A DNA stretch of 18,856 bases from assembly GCA_001723855.1 (NCBI GenBank), contig MCBC01000124.1:1-18856 (forward strand), read 5' to 3'. The notes beneath the pieces were generated by a model that was not told the DNA's origin, searched no databases, and saw only the letters and a program-made list of their open reading frames with translations. Below, piece by piece: positions 14,228-18,856 of this stretch. Numbering within the stretch: the first letter of the stretch is position 1; each line of letters starts with the position of its first letter. The position numbers and the translations under genes are program-made. Origin of the DNA: Candidatus Altarchaeales archaeon WOR_SM1_86-2. GTDB lineage: Archaea; Altiarchaeota; Altiarchaeia; IMC4; MCBC01.

Positions 14228-14233
14228 TTTCAA
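14228..14233 (+). repeat. Right TTTCAA direct repeat (putative target-site duplication)
   Basis: It follows the right inverted repeat (GTCAAACTTGGG, ending 14227) immediately and matches the hexamer at 11413-11418. Confidence 0.6.
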
Positions 14234-14262
14234 TTTCATTTCCAAGAAAAAGCATTATATTA

Positions 14263-14475
14263 TTATATATCTGCCAATCTGACCTCCTTCACGCCATACA
14301 GATTGGTTTTTGTCTTTACTGCCCCCTGCTCTTCCAGCTCTTTTATGTACCTGCTGACACCGCTTTTAGAAATGTTCGCTCTTCTTGCTATTTCTCTGAT
14401 CCATAGGAACCTTTCTCCCTGCTTGTGTGCAACACTCAATACATTTTTGATTTTTGATATCCTTTCGTCGTTCAT
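14263..14475 (-). CDS. Small winged-helix/HTH DNA-binding regulator (70 aa)
   Basis: The 70-residue protein is essentially one DNA-binding domain. A basic helix (KIKNVLSVAHKQGE) is followed by a helix-turn-helix (FLWIREIARRANISKSGVSRYIKELEEQG, about 23-51) and a short wing (AVKTKTNLYGVKEVRL). It resembles the MarR/ArsR/Lrp-like winged-helix cores common in archaea. No ligand domain is present. It lies 28 bp after the small membrane-protein gene on the same strand, with a 15-bp palindrome in the gap, which suggests autoregulation. The right end of the outer mobile element is 30 bp downstream. It could be a chromosomal gene next to the insertion or a passenger of earlier mobile DNA. Confidence 0.75.
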   Translation of the reverse strand: MNDERISKIKNVLSVAHKQGERFLWIREIARRANISKSGVSRYIKELEEQGAVKTKTNLYGVKEVRLADI

Positions 14476-14484
14476 TTTTTATTT

Positions 14485-14499
14485 TGGGACACTGTCCCA
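14485..14499. promoter_or_regulatory. 15-bp palindrome TGGGACA-C-TGTCCCA, candidate operator
   Basis: This odd palindrome has perfect 7-bp arms around a single central base. It sits 9 bp upstream of the winged-helix regulator start and 4 bp after the stop of the preceding membrane gene. Position and symmetry fit a dimeric regulator site, perhaps for the regulator itself. It could alternatively form a small RNA hairpin controlling the second gene. Confidence 0.5.
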
Positions 14500-14503
14500 T
14501 TTC

Positions 14504-14794
14504 TCAACAGATAAAAACATTCCAGCACTGCGTCAACACGCATCTGCTGACCACCCATACAATGCCCACTGCAGCTGCAGCAAGAGCCGCATCGCAGGCA
14601 GAGTTCTCCCACCGCCTTTTTAGAAAAACCCTCTGGTTTACAAATATCGCTGTAAACAATGCCAGAATAGCTCCCATAAAAAAAGCATCGAGTTGCTCCA
14701 TCATAAGAACCATCGCCAACACTAAATAAAAGACGAAAGTTAATATCCCTGCAGTCAATGCTTCCGTTATTATCCGAAGTGTTCTGACCTTCAT
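14504..14794 (-). CDS. Small integral membrane protein (96 aa), unrecognised
   Basis: The 96 residues contain about three hydrophobic segments: about 10-32 (ALTAGILTFVFYLVLAMVLMM), about 36-54 (AFFMGAILALFTAIFVN) and about 67-83 (DAALAAAAVGIVWVVSR). A basic loop (RVFLKRRWE) separates the last two. The C-terminal third has four cysteines (residues about 67, 85, 89 and 96), and the last residue is cysteine. I do not recognise the family. It precedes the winged-helix regulator on the same strand, so they may act as a membrane-protein/regulator pair. This is inference. An 81-bp AT-rich region upstream separates it from tiaS. Confidence 0.6.
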   Translation of the reverse strand: MKVRTLRIITEALTAGILTFVFYLVLAMVLMMEQLDAFFMGAILALFTAIFVNQRVFLKRRWENSACDAALAAAAVGIVWVVSRCVLTQCWNVFIC

Positions 14795-14875
14795 TATCTT
14801 GCTATTAATTATTTGTTATTTTATCATAAAAAATAAAATCATATTTCTAAAAACAAAAGCCGATAATACACGAAA

Positions 14876-16144
14876 TTACCCCTCTCCGCGTTTAAGCATC
14901 CTAACCAATGGTTTGCTCAAATGCCGCATTGCTCTGGAGGGAACCTCATAAAATCCCACCTCTATGTTCCTTGAGATTTCCTCCATAATTTTTGCGGTTT
15001 CACCGGCTTTAGACCCGCATTTTTTGCACTTGAATCCCTTGTTTTTTCCAGCAGAAGTCATTCTTGTGCCGCATTTCTTGCATACAGGGTTTCCCTTCTT
15101 AAATTTTCTTTGCAGATCAAGAACCTGAATTTTTTCCATATTCAATGTGCCGGGGTACTTACTGACCCCGCCGCAGACCCTGATCTCATCCCCTATAAAA
15201 AGTTCTCTCACCGTGTCCCTGAACTTACCTGTCGGCTCGTATGCAGCACAATCGATTGAGCCCCCACCGTCGCTCAATCTGAAGATTACATGCCCCCCTT
15301 CAATTATTTTAGGGCGTTCCGTTATAGAACCCCTGACAATAACGCAGTCATAAGGTTTCACATCAGAGATTCTTTTTTCCACGAGATGATCATCAGTTCC
15401 CTGATTTGTTTCAAATACCTGTGTCAGAGCAATTTCCTCAAGAGGTTTAATCATCCCCCAGGCATCCGCCACAACATCCGGGGTTTCGCCCCTGACCCCG
15501 CAAAAAACAGGGTCATTACTCTTTCCATGGGGCGTGATTAGAATCTGCTTTGTTTCCAGATCAACTGAATTAAAAGTCCCGGGATAAGTTTTAGAATTCA
15601 TTTGAAAAACAGAATCCAGGTTAATCTTTCTTTTTTTGCCGTAATTACCGGGGACCCTGTATGCCAGAAGTTCATAGGTTCTATCCTCCAATGAAAAAAA
15701 ACCCCCAACGGCCCCCAGGGCTCCAATGACCCCCCTGCCGTTCTTATCTCTTTCACCAAAGTTATAGACCTCTGCACCAACCTCTCTTGCAACATCTATC
15801 GCTTCATCTATCGTTACCAGCTCAGAAACCGCTCTCTTATAAAACCGCTTTAATTTTTCTTCAAAATCTGCATCTTCAATGAAAACAACCCCCGGGTTTG
15901 TGCGGGGGTCATCAAAGCACGCGTGTCTCCCTACAAAATCCAGGACAATCTCTTTTGCTTTTCCAGAATCGCCGCCCACTTTCAGGGACACGGCACCATT
16001 CCCGCGGGTTTTCCAGGGTATATTCGGATTCAGGCGGATCAATCTCGGACAGCCGGCAACATCTAATTTGCGGCATAGTAAGGCCGCGATGTAGGTAGTG
16101 CACATTCCTTCCAACGAATCCGTATCGTCTATTCCGATCAACAT
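14876..16144 (-). CDS. tiaS: tRNA(Ile2) 2-agmatinylcytidine synthetase TiaS
   Basis: The 422-residue archaeal enzyme attaches agmatine to C34 of the CAU-anticodon tRNA-Ile, so that the tRNA reads AUA rather than AUG. The N-terminus MLIGIDDTDSLEGMCTTY is the ATP-using start of the kinase-like domain. RLNPNIPWKTRGNGAVSLKVGG and the FGERDKNGRGVIGALGAVG stretch belong to the central domains. An OB-fold follows (PYDCVIVRGSITERPKIIEGGHVIFRL, about 270-340). A zinc ribbon with Cys355, Cys358, Cys373 and Cys376 (CKKC ... CKKC) sits before the C-terminal helix. Length and domain order are normal. The gene is divergent from ftsY with a 76-bp spacer. Confidence 0.95.
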   Translation of the reverse strand: MLIGIDDTDSLEGMCTTYIAALLCRKLDVAGCPRLIRLNPNIPWKTRGNGAVSLKVGGDSGKAKEIVLDFVGRHACFDDPRTNPGVVFIEDADFEEKLKRFYKRAVSELVTIDEAIDVAREVGAEVYNFGERDKNGRGVIGALGAVGGFFSLEDRTYELLAYRVPGNYGKKRKINLDSVFQMNSKTYPGTFNSVDLETKQILITPHGKSNDPVFCGVRGETPDVVADAWGMIKPLEEIALTQVFETNQGTDDHLVEKRISDVKPYDCVIVRGSITERPKIIEGGHVIFRLSDGGGSIDCAAYEPTGKFRDTVRELFIGDEIRVCGGVSKYPGTLNMEKIQVLDLQRKFKKGNPVCKKCGTRMTSAGKNKGFKCKKCGSKAGETAKIMEEISRNIEVGFYEVPSRAMRHLSKPLVRMLKRGEG

Positions 16145-16220
16145 CCTTTTTATTTTTTGGTCAATCTTTTTCTAAAGGATTGTTTTTATTATCTTATTAA
16201 TTTTAAATTAATACGCAATC
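16145..16220. promoter_or_regulatory. Divergent spacer between tiaS and ftsY
   Basis: TTAATTTTAAATTAATACG (about 16195-16213) is the likely TATA region for ftsY, just before ATG 16221. CAATCTTT (about 16159-16166) and AAGGATTG (about 16172-16179) are imperfect 8-bp inverted arms of unknown meaning. No Shine-Dalgarno site is seen. Confidence 0.4.
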
Positions 16221-17234
16221 ATGTTTGATTCGTTAAAAAACAAATTCAGGAAGTTTATAGGGAAGGTAGAGGAAGAGGTTAAGGAAGAAGAGCCGAAAGA
16301 AGAAGCCAGGGAGAAGGAACCCGAGCCGGAACTCAAAAAGAAAGAGAAGAAGATAAAGATAAGTGCCGCTACAAAGTTAAAGGGCATTCTTGCAAAAACA
16401 GTGAAGTTATCCGAAAAGGATCTGGAGGCGATTCTATGGGATCTTCAAATCGATTTGATACAGAGTGATGTTGGAGTCGAAACATCGGAGTTGATTGTTG
16501 AGAGATTAAGGGGCAGGTTGAGGGACAGAGAGATAGAAAAAGACAAGGTTGATGACATAATCAGAGAGGTTATAAGAGAAATACTGTTGAGGGCATTGGA
16601 GGTTGAAAAAATAAATCTTCTGGAGCATGTTAAGAATGCCGGCAAGCCAGTAAAAATAATATTTCTGGGAGTTAATGGAACAGGAAAAACAACCACAATA
16701 GCAAAGGCGGCAAAATATCTGATGAACAATGGCTTTTCCGTTGTGCTGGCGGCTGGAGACACATTCAGGGCAGGAGCGATAGAGCAGTTGACGAAGCATG
16801 CCGAGAACCTTGGGGTGGGGATCATAAAAAGCAAGAAGGGTGCCGATTCGGCAGCGGTTATTTATGATGCGGTCGAGCATGCTGACGCTAAGGGGATAGA
16901 TGTTGTATTAGCGGACACGGCAGGAAGGATGCAAACCAATGTCAATCTCATGGATGAGATGAAAAAAATCTGCAGGGTTAATAAGCCGGACCTGAGAATT
17001 TTCGTTGGCGACGCTCTTACGGGAAATGATGCAATAGAGCAGGCAAAGCAGTTTAACGATGCCGTAGGAATCGACGGCATGATACTGACAAAAATGGATG
17101 CCGATGCAAGGGGAGGTTGCGGGCTGAGCATAGTGAATGAAATAAAAAAACCGATTTTGTTCGTGGGTGTGGGGCAGAGCTATGAGGATCTGAAGGAGTT
17201 CGATGTCGGGTGGTTTGTTGATAAAATAGTTTAA
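16221..17234 (+). CDS. ftsY: Signal recognition particle receptor FtsY
   Basis: The 337-residue SRP GTPase docks ribosome-nascent chain complexes at the membrane. A short acidic and lysine-rich A domain (1-48) is followed by the helical N domain (about 50-135) and the G domain. GTPase motifs are complete: GVNGTGKTTTIAKAA (150-164, P-loop), the insertion-box start AAGDTFRAGAIEQL (177-190), VLADTAGRMQTN (229-240), ILTKMDADARGG (288-299) and the closing FVGVGQSYEDLKEFD. DTFRAGA and the long charged N-terminus identify FtsY rather than SRP54, which would also carry an M domain. It is complete, and a T-rich tract follows about 95 bp downstream. Confidence 0.96.
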   Translation: MFDSLKNKFRKFIGKVEEEVKEEEPKEEAREKEPEPELKKKEKKIKISAATKLKGILAKTVKLSEKDLEAILWDLQIDLIQSDVGVETSELIVERLRGRLRDREIEKDKVDDIIREVIREILLRALEVEKINLLEHVKNAGKPVKIIFLGVNGTGKTTTIAKAAKYLMNNGFSVVLAAGDTFRAGAIEQLTKHAENLGVGIIKSKKGADSAAVIYDAVEHADAKGIDVVLADTAGRMQTNVNLMDEMKKICRVNKPDLRIFVGDALTGNDAIEQAKQFNDAVGIDGMILTKMDADARGGCGLSIVNEIKKPILFVGVGQSYEDLKEFDVGWFVDKIV

Positions 17235-17444
17235 TTTTGATCGCCCTGTAAAGTATAATCCCTGATCTGCTTAAGACAAAAATGGAGAATTGGCAATGGG
17301 CGGGTAGGGATTTTGGTATAGTTTAGCATTTAATTTTTCTTTTTTCTTTTTTAATTGTATTTAGAAAGTATATCTACTTTCTAAATGCTAAAAAATTTGC
17401 TATGCAACTTTTTTATTTAATAAAAAATTTAAGAAAATCAATTT
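17235..17444. promoter_or_regulatory. ftsY to radical SAM gene spacer: T-tract terminator, inverted repeats and promoter
   Basis: The first 85 bp show nothing recognisable. A T-rich run at about 17330-17355 (with TTTTTCTTTTTTCTTTTTT) looks like the ftsY terminator. A strong inverted repeat lies at 17359-17386, and a second pairing joins 17322-17332 to 17382-17392. TTTATTTAATAAAAAATTT (about 17412-17430) is a probable TATA region ahead of ATG 17445. Confidence 0.5.
17359..17386. repeat. 12+12 bp perfect inverted repeat upstream of the radical SAM gene
   Basis: ATTTAGAAAGTA (17359-17370) and TACTTTCTAAAT (17375-17386) are exact inverted copies separated by TATC. It lies about 25-50 bp upstream of the probable TATA region, a common place for an activator or repressor site. 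It could equally be a hairpin belonging to the ftsY transcript end. Confidence 0.65.
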
Positions 17445-18856
17445 ATGGAAGTACTTAGGAAGACAAAGAGTTTGTGTCCAAGATGCCTGGAGGTGATTCC
17501 GGCGGAGATTGTTGATGACAGCGGAATTGTGAAAATCAGGAAAAACTGCCCTGATCACGGCGGCTTAGGAAGGCAGCAAAGTAGATAATCCGCGAACTAA
17601 AAGCGGGAGGGGGTGCCCTTATGACTGCGGCATATGCGGGGAGCATAAAAGCCATACTATCCTCGGCATAGTCGATGTTACCAACAGATGCAACATGAAC
17701 TGCCCGATCTGTTTTGCAAATGCCAATGCCGCAGGCTACCTGTATGAACCAACTAAAGAGCAGATAAAGGAAATGCTTGAGAATTTGAGAAACAACATTC
17801 CCGTTCCAACTCCAGCAGTTCAATTTTCCGGGGGGGAGCCGACCATGAGGGATGACCTGCCGGAATTGGTGGAAATCGCTAATGACCTGGGGTTCTTGAA
17901 TGTAGAGGTCGATACAAACGGCATAAGATGCGCAGGGGATATTCATTACTTAAAGAGGTTAAAGGATGCCGGAACCCACACATTTTACCTGCAGTTCGAT
18001 GGTTTAGATGATGACGCCGCCGTTACGCTAAGGGGGAGGGCGATGAAGGATGTAAGAAAAAAATTTATCGAGAACTGCAGGAAAGTTGGGTTTAAGAGTG
18101 TTGTTTTGGTCGTGGCCCTAACGAAAGGCGTTAATGATTCCCAGCTCGGGGACATAGTAAATTTTGCGGTAGAAAATTACGATGTTGTCAGGTGCATCAA
18201 CATCCAGCCGATATCATTTGCAGGGAGAGCATCTAAAATGGAGGTAAAGAGAAACCGCATCACAACCTATGACTTTATCAGTTTAATGGAGGAACAGACA
18301 CACGGCAAATTAAAGAAAGAATACTTTTATCCCGTTCCGTCCATGGTGCCGGTGTCAAGGTTCGTGGAGGTGTGGAGAGGTGAGAAAAAGCCGGTATTCA
18401 GCACGCATCCCTACTGCGGGGTAGCAACATATATTGTGGTGGACGGGAATGGGGGTTATACCCCCATAAATGAAATCGTGGATATTGATGCCCTCCTGAC
18501 CACATTAGAAGGCTCGGCGGAGAAACTAAAAGCGAGGTCACAGATCGAGTTTATATCAGAGAGGATATACAGGGCGAAAAAATTAAAGGTCAAGGTTGGT
18601 GTGATCAAAGAGATATTGAAAAATGTCCACAACCCGCGGTTCAGGAGCATATTGACTGATGTATTGAAGAAAGGGTCTTTTGATGCTCTGGCAAACTTCC
18701 ACGGCAAAGTCATAATGGTCAGCTGCATGCACTTTATGGATGCCTGGAATTTTGACCTGGAAAGGTTGGAAAGATGCGTTATCCATTACTCGCTTCCAGA
18801 CGGCAGAATCATCCCCTTCTGCTCATACAACACAATCCACAGGGAAGGGGTTGAGA
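17445..18856 (+). pseudogene. tes: Tetraether lipid synthase-like radical SAM protein (Tes family), frame-broken near the N-terminus and cut by the window end
   Basis: Tes (the MJ0619 type) joins the phytanyl chains of archaeal diether lipids into tetraethers by radical chemistry. The first frame (ATG 17445, stop 17586) encodes MEVLRKTKSLCPRCLEVIPA ... KNCPDHG, the family's N-terminal cysteine region. The main frame is open from 17569 to the window end. It carries GCPYDCGICGEHKSHT, the radical SAM CX3CX2C motif CNMNCPICFANA, QFSGGEPTMRDDLPEL, and the distal HFMDAWNFDLERLERCVIHY and PDGRIIPFCSYN stretches of the family. The two frames do not join. About 20 residues normally found between CPEHG and the GCP motif seem to be absent, so the break (about 17554-17568) looks like a small deletion rather than one lost base. 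The remaining 429 codons are undisturbed. Confidence 0.82.

Noticed and set aside
1..18856. CRISPR arrays, tRNA or rRNA genes, defence-system gene clusters
   Set aside because: Reading both strands showed no regularly spaced repeats, no tRNA-like cloverleaf or T-loop sequences, and no proteins of known defence families. The only structured RNA I could support is the group II intron.

Overview
The window reads as a low-to-moderate GC euryarchaeal chromosome segment. Evidence: an archaeal geranylgeranyl reductase, an A/V-type ATP synthase subunit a, Hjc resolvase, TiaS, a PAC2-family protein, an archaeal FtsY, a class III (FlaK-spaced) prepilin peptidase and a Tes-like tetraether lipid synthase. 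TATA-like boxes sit only about 15-30 bp before several start codons and Shine-Dalgarno sites are scarce, which suggests leaderless transcripts. A group II intron together with these genes points toward the methanogen/ANME side of the Euryarchaeota. No mcr or other diagnostic gene is present, so this is inference.

Layout. 1-341 (-): start of a geranylgeranyl reductase, divergent from 391-2424 (+) atpI and 2503-2895 (+) hjc. 2900-3987 (-): a cation/proton antiporter interrupted by a frameshift. 4050-5246 (-): a 5'-truncated DDE transposase wedged between the antiporter and a minus-strand gene group. That group, read from high to low coordinates, is: a two-domain universal stress protein (9175-8348), an SLC13/DASS-type transporter (8336-6936), pyrE (6902-6366), a 54-residue single-span membrane protein (6334-6170) and a prepilin peptidase (6164-5262). 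9301-10107 (+) encodes a PAC2 protein and 10201-11358 (+) an MFS transporter.

11413-14233 is the most interesting region and has a nested mobile structure. An outer pair of near-perfect inverted repeats (CCCAAGTTTGAC core) is flanked by a 6-bp direct repeat, TTTCAA. Inside are (i) an apparently complete ORF-less group II intron on the minus strand, about 11474-12175, with recognisable domains IV, V and VI, a branch-point A and a GTGTG 5' end, and (ii) an intact IS1634-like element, 12196-14158, with 17-bp perfect inverted ends. Without these two insertions the outer element would be only about 144 bp, the size of a MITE.

14263-14794 (-) holds a small membrane protein and a winged-helix regulator separated by a 15-bp palindrome. 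14876-16144 (-) is tiaS, divergent from 16221-17234 (+) ftsY. The window ends in a Tes-like radical SAM gene (from 17445). Its N-terminal cysteine region is out of frame with the rest, and a stretch expected from the family appears to be missing. Upstream of it lies a strong 12+12 bp inverted repeat that overlaps a second, mutually exclusive pairing.

Functionally the window mixes housekeeping (ATP synthesis, pyrimidine synthesis, tRNA modification, SRP targeting, recombination), membrane lipid synthesis at both ends (isoprenoid reduction and tetraether formation), transport, and accumulated mobile DNA.
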